Source: Cristatella mucedo (lineage: Eukaryota > Bryozoa > Phylactolaemata > Cristatellidae). Taken from it: a stretch of DNA of 64,000 nt. The position numbers and the translations under genes are program-made. The stretch is taken from contig WPIO01000001.1 in assembly GCA_009760855.2 (NCBI GenBank), forward strand, positions 5,850,001-5,914,000, in the 5' to 3' direction. Under the pieces are notes generated by a model that worked only from the letters and a program-made list of their open reading frames with translations, did no database searches and had not been told where the DNA came from. Below, in pieces: positions 37,000-47,772 of this stretch (the first letter of the stretch is position 1; each line of letters starts with the position of its first letter).

Positions 37000-37600
37000 C
37001 TGCTAGGTTCTAGCGAACGCGGTCCTCGGGCGACGCCCGCGCAAGTCTGCTGGCTTTCTGCAAGTTGATAGTACGCGCGCGCGCGAGGTGCAGAGTCAAC
37101 AGTGACTGAGCGAGAGGCCACCGAAGCTTGAATGCTCCGTGCTAGCGTGCTCTCGGTCGAGCCATTCTATTTGAACAGCTCGCCTAGAACGACGCCACCG
37201 GTCAAAGCCCACGAGAGATTGGCTTATGCAAACACGCACAGCCGAGAGTATATCAGTCAGGATCACCTGCACGAGCTCTTGCGAGCAAAACGCGGCTGCA
37301 GGGGCGCGCGGGCGCGCGGAGGGAGCGCGCGACTCTGTCGCTGCCGCAGCGGTGGCGGTGGCAGAGTCGAATGGGCGGCGAACGGGCGCGAAGCGAAGCC
37401 GCCGCCACCGCCTTCTTCGCTTGTGGCCTCTGTCGGCTCTGGGTGAACGAAAAGGTGAGCGTCTTCGTAGCGCTAGATTAAGATTGCTTTCTTGCTTCTC
37501 GCCCGCGAGATTGGCAGCTCGGATTACAGCAGATTGTGGCAAGCGTGCTCCAGAAAACGCGCACATCCCCGTTCTGACGATGAGAATTCGTCGCTGAGTG
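37000..37600 (+). promoter_or_regulatory. CpG-rich island with a splice-donor-like end
   Basis: Starts with a (CG)5-6 run near 37075 and stays CpG-dense. Long open frames on both strands carry only Arg/Ala/Pro-rich, composition-driven peptides. GAAAAGGTGAGC near 37449-37460 is a good donor on the plus strand, so a non-coding first exon is possible. No downstream exon was identified. Confidence 0.3.
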
Positions 37601-38335
37601 CTCTGCCCATGATAAGATGAGCCGATTTCACAGCCTCGCGTACATAGCGGCAGTAGAGAGCTAGGAGCCAAAAAGAAGCCGGCTCGCTAGTGTTTGATGC
37701 CGGTGGCAGGTTGCATCTACGGCCGGTTACAGTGGAGCGTATATTTCTTGTCTGTTCATTATTTATGCTATCAAGTTCACCAGCAAAGGCTTGCAATATC
37801 TCTTGCCTTTCTCGAAAGAAGAGATTGGTTGCTACATTCGCCCGTGCCAGAATTAATAAGCAGCGCTATGAAAACCCACTAGAAACTCGAAGGGGGAAAA
37901 CCGAGCACAGTCTTCACTCAGTTGGTCATGAATCAAAATACATGCACGAAATGCTCTCTATAATTTGGTCCCGTGAGAGCCGCATTTTAGCTTTGATATG
38001 GCAGTGCCACGCGATTACCACCTTTGAGTTGGCCACTGACGTATCCAACTGCTTACCTCCTTAACTAAAATACCACCCTTGCTTCGAGTAACCATATCGA
38101 CGTCCGCGCTAACGTTCCGCAATTGAAATCGACAGGGCTGACAACAAAGCACTACCACAAAAATCCAACCGGCTTACGTTCCTACGTCCTTGTAACCCTA
38201 ACCATTTCAGCGGCGTAAAGTTGACCATCTGCACAGACCTGACGTTAGCAGCGCGTCAGACGGTATGCACCGAGCGCCCGAAATGCCCCATAGAAATACG
38301 TAGGCTCGACAGTGAAACTAAGTGTAGTTAAATAC
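37601..38335. other. Intergenic, no gene recognised
   Basis: Unique DNA; a 124-codon plus-strand frame at 37690-38064 lacks motif or splice support. Confidence 0.35.
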
Positions 38336-38339
38336 ATAC

Positions 38340-38520
38340 ATGTATTTATTATAAGTTATTTTCAATGGCACCCTAAGAGAGCCAAAATCTGTATCCACGG
38401 CTTCATGCATGCCGCAGGGCTCGAGCCTATGACCTCGGTGGTCAAAAGTGAACACCTTGACCTCGGCGATCAAAGGCGAGTGCCTTAACCTGTGGGCTAA
38501 ATCAGGGCGGCGATACTTTG
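38340..38520 (-). mobile_element. SINE-2 copy
   Basis: Minus strand: A-box region TTTAGCCCACAGGTTAAGGC, B-box region ATAGGCTCGAGCCC, then a tail GATACAGATTTTGGCTCTCT, TAGGGTGCCATTGAAAAT that aligns with the LINE-B-like SINE-2 tail. It is longer in the middle than the other copies because of a short internal duplication (ACCTCGGTGGTCAAAAG/ACCTCGGCGATCAAAGG). Confidence 0.75.
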
Positions 38521-38816
38521 AGTAAACATCATTGAAGTCTCTTGTATAACTTCCAAAAGCCATGACCAGCCTTGCTGTTATAGCTACGAGAAGCACGTGA
38601 CAGAGCTATGGTGAGCCTAGCAGAAGTAATAACTTATTAATGTAGGTCGCCACATCGGTAACTAATCGGGCTAGACGTTGTACTGCCCGCTATTCTGACT
38701 CAAGTCATTTTGCTGTGTACTACATGCGGATTTCTTTTACTACTGTTTTTATTATGATAGCACTGCTAGGTGTCCCTAAGCAGTGAAGTAAAACACTACG
38801 AGCTGCTCTTTTAGCC

Positions 38817-39500
38817 CAATTTTAACACCTCAATCTCTACATTAAAGGAGGCCATGAGTGACCTCATCCTGATGTTTATATCCAAATCAAAGAAGACAGC
38901 TAGTCCTGTACACCCTATCCTCACTGTCCTGCTTCTACGATGCGTAGATCTGCTGTTGACATGCCTAACTGACATAATAAATATGTCCTTAGCTTCAGTT
39001 AATGTCTCAGCACCTTTCAAAAAGACTGTAGTCAGGCCACTAATAAAAAAAGCAACACCGGACCAAGAAAATTTGAGCAACTTCTGCTCAGTCTCCCTCT
39101 CCTACTGTTCCTATCAGACACTAGAGCCAGTTGTGGCAGACCAGCTGAGCTCATATATTAAAATTTCACGCCTAGCTAGTAAGCTCCAGCCTGGTCTTAG
39201 AGGTATTAGCTCCACACAATCAGCACAATCAGCTTCTGGTGTACGACGAACTTCTTAGGGAATGCAGCTTGTCATAATCTACCTGTATCGTTCTGCTTGA
39301 TCTTTCGGCAGCTTTTGAAGCTATCAATCACCAACACCTTCTCTAAAACCTCTCATCTCACCTGGGCCCCACTGGCACAGCGCTACAATGGCTTAAGTCT
39401 CATCTCAGTGGGATACTGCAAAGTATTAATGTGAAAGGATAAATATCATCCCAAGAACCACTGAAGTACGGGGTACCTCAGGGCTCTTTTCATCAGTAAA
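38817..39500 (+). mobile_element. LINE reverse-transcriptase fragment, probably LINE-B
   Basis: Plus-strand fragment with CVDLLLTCLTDIINMSLASV, KKTVVRPLIKKATPD, a decayed SNFCSVSLSYCSYQTLEPVV, then LDLSAAFEAINHQHLL and LKYGVPQGSF in shifted frames. These are the fingers and palm segments of an L2/CR1-type reverse transcriptase. The LINE-B copy ending near 61690 overlaps exactly at the LKYGVPQGS block, so this is likely the part of LINE-B missing elsewhere. It stops before the YADD motif. Confidence 0.8.
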
Positions 39501-40084
39501 ATGGTACTACTCACAGTTTTTCTTATTGCAGACTAGTGAGTTGGCGGTATCCTGTTTAAAGTCAGTTTCCGACTTCAAATTTACCAAGCGCGAGCCAAAC
39601 GACATGTTTCCTCTCACTGAAATACCCCCCAAGCACACTTGTGTATGATATTTGAATGCAATTTGCATAGAGTAAGAAAGTAGCACGGACTTCTCTCGTG
39701 GGCTGGATAAGCCTTGATAAAGGAATATCGTTGGGCCAATATGGTGACAATAGTACTAAAAAACCGTCATGGCCACTTACCTGTCTGCGTTCCTCCATAG
39801 CACTGCAACGGAAACAATTTTTTTAAACTTAGTATTATGTGAAAGAAGCTGTTAAGTCAACAGCCTTTGCTGTTTGGTTTTACAAAACACTGTATAAAGT
39901 TACTTTTTGAAATTAATATTGCCAGGAGCAAAAAAAAGTTATCTGCGACTTCTGTTAGTAATCAAATAATTATCTTTCATATTAGTCAGCAAGATACAGC
40001 TGTATCACAGCCGACGAAAACTAAAACCCAAGAATAAGTTCTCATAATTAATGGGCAGTTTTTTTCAGCACCTACTAAGTCATA

Positions 40085-42190
40085 ACCTTGTGTTAAAGTG
40101 AATGCACTTAACAAGCCAGGGCTTCTTTTTTTCACTCGAAAGCTGAATTCTACTAGTTGGACCTTAAACAAATTTATAAGAGTAAACAATTTACTGGCCA
40201 ATGATGGGAAGCCTGACTTCCCAGATATTAAGGGCTCAGCCGAAAAGTTTTCAGCCTTTTTCACTGAAAAAATTGTGCACATTCGTGCCTCCATTAAGCC
40301 CCTTCGAGTAAAGCACGTGGGGAATCACAACCTGTGACCTTGCTTAAAAATTTTTCCAAGGTTTCTGCATGCGATGTGGCTACCTTAATAAGGTCTATAA
40401 GAAAAGAGCTCGTCTCCTGAAGAGCCTATACCATCATCTCTGTATTCTTCACTGGCAGTCCAAGTTAGCCCTGCCATAACCAAGATTTTTAATGCTTGTT
40501 TGGAAAAGGGGGTTGTACCCAAGTCCTTCGAATCGGCAATCGTTGAACCCATACTTAAAAAGCCTGAACTCGATACAGAGATCCTTGCAAACTATCACCC
40601 ACTTTTCGCTCTTCCTTTCTTGTCAAAGATTCTTGAAAAATTATTGCTGAGCAGCTGGTTGAACATATTGAAAAGAGTGAAATGTCAGAAAAATTTCAAC
40701 CAGGGTTCAAGAGGCAGCACTCCACTGAAACTGCTCTCCTCCGTGTTAAAAATGACATTCTACGTGGCAACGACTACGGGAATGTCACTGCCCTAGCTCT
40801 GCTAGATCTGTCTGCTTTCTTCTACACCATTGATCACGATGTTGTGCTTGAACGATTGAAAACAACGATCGGTCTGGCAGATGAGGCACTGGCTTGTCTT
40901 AAATCGTACTTGTCCGATCGTGTTCAATCCGTGTCGTGTCGGGGTCAATTCTTCTGCACGATACGGGTCACCGATAGAGTCGTCCCTCAATGGTCCGTCC
41001 TCGGTCCCATGCTGTTCTCCATTAATGCTCAACTTCTGGGAAAGGTGACTAAGGCCCACGGAATAGGATATCACTTTCCACGGAATAGGATATCACTTTT
41101 ATGCTGACGATGTTCAGCTGTATTTGTCATTCAAACCATCGGAATCTGCTGCAGCAACTAAAAAACTGAATGCTTGCCTTGCCGACATACGATCCTGGAT
41201 ATCGGGAAACTTCTTGAAACTAAATGACGATAAAAGCGAACTGCTGCTCATAGGACACCCTAAGCGCTTGGCTGGATTAGCTCTCTTAGAGCCCTATAAA
41301 AATACAATTGAATTATATTAGAAGGCTTTGGTCTTCTAATAGATGATGCTGTTGTTCGACCACAACCGTGTGCTCGAAATTTAGGTGTCGTTTTCGACAG
41401 GTGGCTAAATTTTAAAGCTTCAATGAGAAGATTGCTTTTCCAGCCAGTCATCACATCAGATTCATTTCTAAGATTAGGTGCTGTCTTCCACAGGGGCTTG
41501 CAAAAAATTTAACTAGCTCATTATCTATCTCGGCTTCATTATTGTTATTCCCTTTTGGCTGGGCTACCAAAAAAAGCAAATAGGGCACTGCAGCTGGCTA
41601 TGAATATGGCTGCAAGGCTAGTTTTTAAGTCTCAAAGGTGTGAGCACGTGTCTCTTTTGCTAAAAGATCTAGGATGGCTTCCGGTTGATTGACGTATTCA
41701 GAGCAAAGTTCTTACATTGACCAAGAAGGCCGGCCATGGCTTGGCTACTCTACACCTAGCGGAACTGCTGCACCAGTTTCAGCCTCCTCGTGCCCTCATG
41801 TCGTGTATGGACCACAGATTAGCTGTTCCATTATTTAGCTTAAAGACCGTAGATGACAGAAGCTTTAGCTCTGCAGATCCTAGACTGTGGAACTCACTTC
41901 CACAATTCTTACAAAACGACAACTACTCTCCTGCTGCCGACTATGGCTCATCTTTTTCAGTGGTCCTGAGCTGCTACTTCCACGCTACTCACTACCTCAA
42001 CTGCTCTCGTGACTCTGCTATGGTTCCCACTTTCTCTTTGTTGCGTGAGATGAAGTCTTTTGGCTACCGAATGCGTACAAACGCTGCTTAGGCTGTGAGT
42101 GTGCCATGCAAAGCTCTCGTGCGTAGCACACACGTAGCCTTTATGGCTTTGTGGAGCTACAGACGGATATACATTACACTATGTTACTTA
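40085..42190 (+). mobile_element. LINE-A, reverse transcriptase to 3' end
   Basis: Plus-strand copy missing the endonuclease. Readable blocks: KGSAEKFSAFFTEKIVHIRA, VEPILKKPELDTEILANYHP, FKRQHSTETALLRV, DLSAFFYTIDHD, a GVP-like turn changed to RVVPQWSVLGP, and FYADDVQ at about 41096-41116. The C-terminus includes SFSSADPRLWNSLPQFLQND. It ends at TGCGTAGCACACACGTAGCC and ATATACATTACACTATGTTA near 42180. A 21-22 bp direct duplication at 41059-41099, just before YADD, plus frameshifts show it is dead. Confidence 0.92.
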
Positions 42191-42456
42191 ACGACAAAGG
42201 GCACGGGTCACAAATCGCAGTAGGCATCCACAGTTTTCACCGAAAGCGAGGCAGACAGCCACAGAGGCTCTCCTGCCGCTATATACACATGCTTGTCAAA
42301 CGAGCAGACGTTTTACAGCATTAGAATGACTCATATAAAGTGATCGTGCTAAAAGTTTCAAAGTCTGAGGCAATGAATCAATAAACCTCGCGAGGGCGCT
42401 TCGTGTGCAACGGTGGATCCATGGAATTGCACTCGTTTCATCGGCGCGATCTTTAC

Positions 42457-42539
42457 GATCCCGCATCTTCTGCTTCCTGAAGCAGAAGATACGGAATCGA
42501 AGCAGTAAATGCGGGATCAAAGCAGAAGATGCGGGATCT
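42457..42539. repeat. Short inverted plus tandem repeat, 20-bp unit
   Basis: GATCCCGCATCTTCTGCTTC at 42457-42476 is followed by three tandem opposite-strand copies (about 42479-42498, 42500-42519, 42520-42539); the last matches at 19 of 20 positions. The array can form alternative hairpins. Function unknown. Confidence 0.9.
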
Positions 42540-43554
42540 AATTGACGGCAGAAAATCTCTCCGGATTGAAAGATGAAAGTGCTAGGCTCTTTTTCTTACT
42601 TGACGCCATAGGATCTACCGAGTAAGGACTGATTGTCAATTGATCAATGCTGTTTGAGAAGTTTCGGATGCACACTCAGCTTTGATGTTTACATGGAATG
42701 GCCGGTAAAGATTCGGCCAAAGGAGTTTAGACCGCAGTTACAAGCCCTAAAACGAATCGTATTTGAACGATCAAGTGTTTTGATCGCTGCATTTATTGGC
42801 GGGAAGTAATCGGCAAAGCTGAAGATAGTGCTGAGTTATACAATTTACTTATTTATTATAGATATTTAAAGCTGAAATATGCAGCAAATTGACAGAAGAA
42901 ATAGCATATTTCAGCATAAAAGAGATTCAAATTCCATGCAAAATAACCCGAATGAAAATATGACATCACGGTTAGTTTAGAATTTTCATTTATCTGTTGT
43001 TTGTGGATGTTACCTTGTTTACGTCGATGTGACAGGCTAATTAAAATTCTCAGGTTGCATGTTCCCCAACAAACTTCAGAAGGCCCATCCTGAACTATGG
43101 TGAGTTATTGGACAAGATTCAGGGCTGCCAGAGTTTAATTCGTATCTAAAATAAAGGCAATAGCTGCATACATCGGAATAGTAATGGATTAATGCCCAGA
43201 TAGAGGCAGATGCATCCTTTCTGATAGCTTGAAAATCACCCTCATTCAAACCATAAGCTTGCAGTTTAGCCACTGACACATAGTTAACGGCTGCCTCTTT
43301 AAGATTGTTGGCTCTAAAAAGAGTCAATACATGAAATAGCCCAATGAAGACTACACAGTAAAGCTGCTTACACCTTACAATATTTTATCTAATAAAAAAT
43401 AGGACTGCTGTGTTCAGAATGCAAGTGCATGAATTTCTTCCGCCGTTAAGATTCTTAGCTGACCAAAGATGTTATTAGTTTGATATCACTCTTCCGATGA
43501 GATTGAAAACCCTACACTATTCTCTTGACTTCATTCTTTAATTTTTATTTTTAG
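42540..43554. other. Intergenic with possible unassigned exons
   Basis: Mostly AT-rich. 43054-43099 (+) is bounded by TTCTCAG and a strong donor GTGAGT. On the minus strand, 43327-43076 is an open frame (NNLKEAAVNYVSVAKLQAYG...) preceded by an acceptor-like CTCTTTTTAG. They overlap on opposite strands, so at most one is real. Confidence 0.25.
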
Positions 43555-43668
43555 AAAGGTTGCTCTTGAAAAAGTTCAAATTCCACCTTATGTATGCTCT
43601 GGAGCTCATATTGTTCTTGCTGGAAAAAGCAGTAGTCTTCGCAAATATTACAGAGCTTTGAACAAAAG
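43555..43668 (+). CDS. Candidate internal exon, possibly gamma-tubulin complex (GCP) family
   Basis: 114 bp bounded by a T-rich acceptor tract ending TTTTTAG and by a GT at 43669. In one phase it encodes KVALEKVQIPPYVCSGAHIV then LAGKSSSLRKYYRALNK. The pattern IP-x-Y/F-V-(5x)-H-I-V-L-A-G-K-S resembles the GKS/GKY segment shared by GCP proteins, which nucleate microtubules; this is a resemblance by eye. Its end phase would also fit the second EFHD exon, but a better EFHD first exon exists at 44901, so it belongs to another gene or is spurious. A second phase is open until TGA at the end. Confidence 0.3.
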
Positions 43669-43989
43669 GTTTTTAACTAACGTAGAACATTATTACTAAG
43701 TCATGCTCAGGCATCGGCTGGGTTGGGATAGCACATGCTAATCTATATCTAGTCGAAGATATAGTTACAACGGACTCAGTGAACTGCTTATCCGCTCCTA
43801 AAAGAGTTGTTAGAATTTATTAAAATAATTGTTTACAGATTTTCACATTAGTCGAAAGTTTGTTTGTCTGCTTGAAGTCGTGGAAACATAGCTAATAAAT
43901 GCTCGCCGTGCAATTTCAGCTGTCGCTAAGCGGTCGCGGCTCTCAGCACTGACCAAAGGTCGTATAAACTAATTCTTTTATTAAAATAT

Positions 43990-44160
43990 GACCTGATTTA
44001 GCAGCCTCATTAGAATGTAGAATGGTGTCAGAAGAGCCTTAAAGGCTATCTTAACCACTTGCAGTCGGAAATCAAGGATCACCAGCTGCAGAATTCGATC
44101 CAACGACCTCGGTAGTGTGGAGCGAGCATCTTACCTCCTGGGCTGTCGCGGCTCTGTGGT
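43990..44160 (-). mobile_element. SINE-1 copy, decayed
   Basis: Minus strand: head AGCCGCGACAGCCCAGGAGG, a weakened B-box (GGATCGAATTC), then GTGATCCTTGATTTCCGACT and GAGGCTGCTAAATCAG. It lies 740 bp upstream of the EFHD start codon. Confidence 0.75.
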
Positions 44161-44900
44161 GGGCAATATAGTTTCAGTGATGAGTCGACTAAGGTCTTGC
44201 TTTTGAGTGAATATATTCGATCTTAAGACAGAGAGCCACTTCCGCGTCACTCTTGGTGCCGCAAAACCATGGTCACGTCTAGCTAACAACGATGATTCCG
44301 TCTACACCTCCTCTGCTATGAAAATGCCAACTTAGGCTTTCAAGCAAGCACCGCCTGCCTGTTCCACTGGGAGCTGCTACTCAAGTTCAGCAGCCTGCTG
44401 TGTCAAACAAAACGGGTCTAACAATACTAAAAGTAGAATTTCCCAAATGAAACTGCTTGATTGCTTTCTGGCTTAGAATAAGAATTTGGAATTTTTTTCT
44501 CAGATTACTTCAGAACGATGCTTGGCCTCGGCGATGTGGGTCCGAGCTAGACACCAACCCAGAGCGAACAGCATCGGACTCCGCCCACCAGCATGGTCAC
44601 CTCGGGGAGATAACTCCATAGTTGCCACCCTACCGTCTATGTTTTTCTCAGTCGACGATTCACGCGTTCATATCATACGCTCAAAATATCAATTCAGAAT
44701 TTAAATTTAAATTTAAATTATAAAACATTTTTATATATCTGTATATCATGACAACAGCTGACCGAGTCTCCGAATACCATCACAACAAACCGACCGTCTA
44801 TGGGCAGTCGGGCAGTAACGGATGCGGAAACCGACAGGAGCAGAGGGTCACCTAGGCCGTGTAGAAGCCGGAAGCTTGATCGAGTTCCGCCTGTCTGGAG

Positions 44901-45064
44901 ATGGCAACAGACGAGCTTGCTCAGAAGTTGGGTCGTCGTAACCTTATCAACGATGGAATTGCAGAACCAGCTCCACCAGCGGCGTCAAAAGTTTTCAATC
45001 CGTTTACCGAGTTCCATGAGCTATCGCGGAAAGAAATACAGAATTACCAGAAGATATTCAACCA
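44901..45064 (+). CDS. EFHD2: EFHD exon 1 (start codon, 54 codons plus 2 nt)
   Basis: Begins ATGGCAACAGACGAG and ends in FNQ with the codon CA/A split by the donor GTAAGT at 45065. It carries the FNPFTEF-x-ELSRKEI block that precedes EF-hand 1 in all EFHD proteins. The context CTGGAGATGG is an acceptable initiation site. Confidence 0.92.
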
Positions 45065-47659
45065 GTAAGTACCGGCTGCACCCTTGCCTCACACCCTCGG
45101 GGAACTGGCTAAAACCACACCTGAAAAGTTGTTAGGCCGTAATCCAGATCAGTTGCATGCTAGTTTGAAAATTCTTACGTTTTCAGTGTGCGGTACCAAG
45201 TCATACTGCCCGACATATTGCCCACGAGGAGCCTGCTTTAAGGGGGCGCGGTTTATGGGCATGCCTGAGATCCACGTCGTAAGCGGAAAGCCGTCTATCG
45301 TAATGAGCTGAGATAGGGCTTAGTTTATCTTGAAGTGCTGATGAAGTGCTCCTTACGTGTCCGTCAATGGCACACGGTCGGTACTCTGTAAAAGGGGTGA
45401 ATCATTCTGCTGTTTGGAACCAAAACCAAAGGTGCGATTTTCTTCAGAAAACATCCAGGCTTTATAGTGCATCTGCGGTTTATTTGTTTTTAAGTAACTC
45501 TAATAAATTCTAAGTTTAGTTTTATTGCTTAGTTGTTTCGTTGATAATTTATGTAGGCCACTACTATCCTAGTATAATGGAAAGACATGTGTCCTGTTCC
45601 ATTTTCATTTCTTCCAATCATATTGGCAAACGATTTTTTGTCAACTAATATCAGACTCTGTTACTGTGAAGCGCTGAGATTTGCTTATAGAATGGTTGTA
45701 TCAGCATTTTGTCACATCTCATTACATCTTATAGTCAAATCATTGTTGTCCACGTGTCACCATACTACCTTGCACAGAATCACTTTGGATTCACAACAAG
45801 TGCTTGTTGCCAGCCAACTATATCAGAAGCTGGTCTTATTTTACAAGTTGTATACATGTATATCTCATGTCTTTTTTAAGATGAGATCCATTGCTCCATG
45901 TGCCGACATTTGATTAGTGTCCAATCGAAAATAACTGTCCTCACACAGCTTGCATTTATCAATTGGGGTTCAGATTTTGTTTCTCATTCTCTGTACAAGA
46001 TCCAGGTCTTAGCCCAGGATGAAGGACCTTGCATCTTGTGATCCGAGTAGTGCTTTTGAGTTCTTCAGCAGAAAATTCGTCACTGCTCGCTGCAAGCAGG
46101 AAGGGATGGTTTCATCAATGGCTGTTCTGCAGCCATATAAATAAGGTTGTTGAATAAGCCGAGCTTTGCTTTTACTATTAATTAAGCACGGCTTTTGGTA
46201 GTACTGAAGAACCAAGAACCTATTTAAATTATAGCCAACTATTTAATACTACATGACTATACTTTGCACTTGCTATTCATACTAAAGGAAGTTCTTTATT
46301 AGGTTACGAGGTGGATACCTTGAAGAGCTTGTTACATTGTCGCCGTAGCTACTTATGATTTTAGTAACTTGATACTTGTCGATGTGTTAGCAGTCTATTA
46401 CTATAGGCGAGGTCCTATCCTAGCGTCTATTTCAGGTGATTCAACGAGGCATCAATTTTTAATAATGCCTTAGAGCATTTATTTTTTGTAGGATTTACAA
46501 CTGCGCTTCTTATTACTGATCATTTGCATTCGGATTGAGATAAATCGAGTGTAAGATCACGGCTATGGCAGGTTTGATGCCATGCCTAATAAGTCATGTT
46601 CTCTGGCCTAGACCTGCTGTAAGTGCTGTATTGCATGTGCAATTACATTAGGTGGTGCTGGTTTACAGCTCTGCAATGGTTTGCTCGTTTACCTATTTGT
46701 CGCTAGTGATCGATTAGGATTTCATTGAAGAACCCGACGAAGGCTTGCTTATATATTTATACGTTTGACTCTTGACACTGAGAGATGCTTTGTTGCTGCA
46801 GGGCATCACCAAATGAGACTAGCTGCTTTATGGTGACTGCTTGCAATCTGCCTGCTTTTCAAAAGCTTGACACGACTGATTGGCCAAGACTGATTTGCAC
46901 TTGTTCATCTGTTAGCTCACATTGAGTGCCACTGCCCATGGGGGGTGATAAGATCCTTTGCTATTTGTCAGAACAGGCTAAGTGCTATTTGATGAGTCAA
47001 GACTTTTGAGATTGATTACCCAAGCATGTCAGTGCTTCCTTGGAGCAGCTGAAACATTAGAGAACTCCTTAATCTGAAAGTGACAGCATGGTCTGCATAA
47101 GGTCTGTCAGAACTTACGGGTCAGTAGTTTATTTCAAGTTGTCTTGCCAGTGATTCACTTATATGTGGCAAGATTAGGTATGCAGAGTAGGATGTGGGTC
47201 GATTACTCAGAAAAAACGATGATGCTCTAGTGCCAGTTGCCTGTGGGCTTGACTGGGATAGGAATTTTATTTGTTGATGGCCTGAGATCATTGCGTATAT
47301 GGTTCTTCGTGATTTACTTTTGATATTTTGTGCATAGCTTACTGGCATTAAAGATAACCCTGCAGGTGTGGTCAAAGTACCAGTTCTTGAAATAGCCGGT
47401 GCTAATGTTTCCTTGTGTGAGAGAGGACTTACAATGAGGTGGTATTTGCTGTTTGTTGCAGAGGGTTAATTGCTAAGGCTAGTATTTCGGTCATACTTTG
47501 TGAGTGAAACTGGAAGTCTCTCATTTGTTTGCATGTTTCGATAATAGTTTAGGCATTTTCAGTGCGCAGATCAACTGCATCTCAGCCGTACATCTACTGG
47601 CAGCTGCCGACATTCTGAGGCAACAGGCAACATAGAACTCATTCCCGCCAATATATATG

Positions 47660-47709
<50 letters not shown>

Positions 47710-47733
47710 GCAATATATATATATATCTATATT

Positions 47734-47772
<39 letters not shown>

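Noticed and set aside
37096-37671. 191-codon minus-strand frame in a CpG island
   Set aside because: Low-complexity Arg/Ala peptide in GC-rich DNA, no splice or motif support; kept only as a possible promoter island.
43076-43327. Minus-strand frame NNLKEAAVNYVSVAKLQAYG with acceptor-like upstream tract
   Set aside because: Protein-like in part, but no good donor follows and it overlaps a plus-strand exon-like segment; too weak to call.
43555-43668. Idea that this exon is the first EFHD exon
   Set aside because: Phase would fit, but 44901-45064 carries the true EFHD N-terminal block FNPFTEF and SRKEI.
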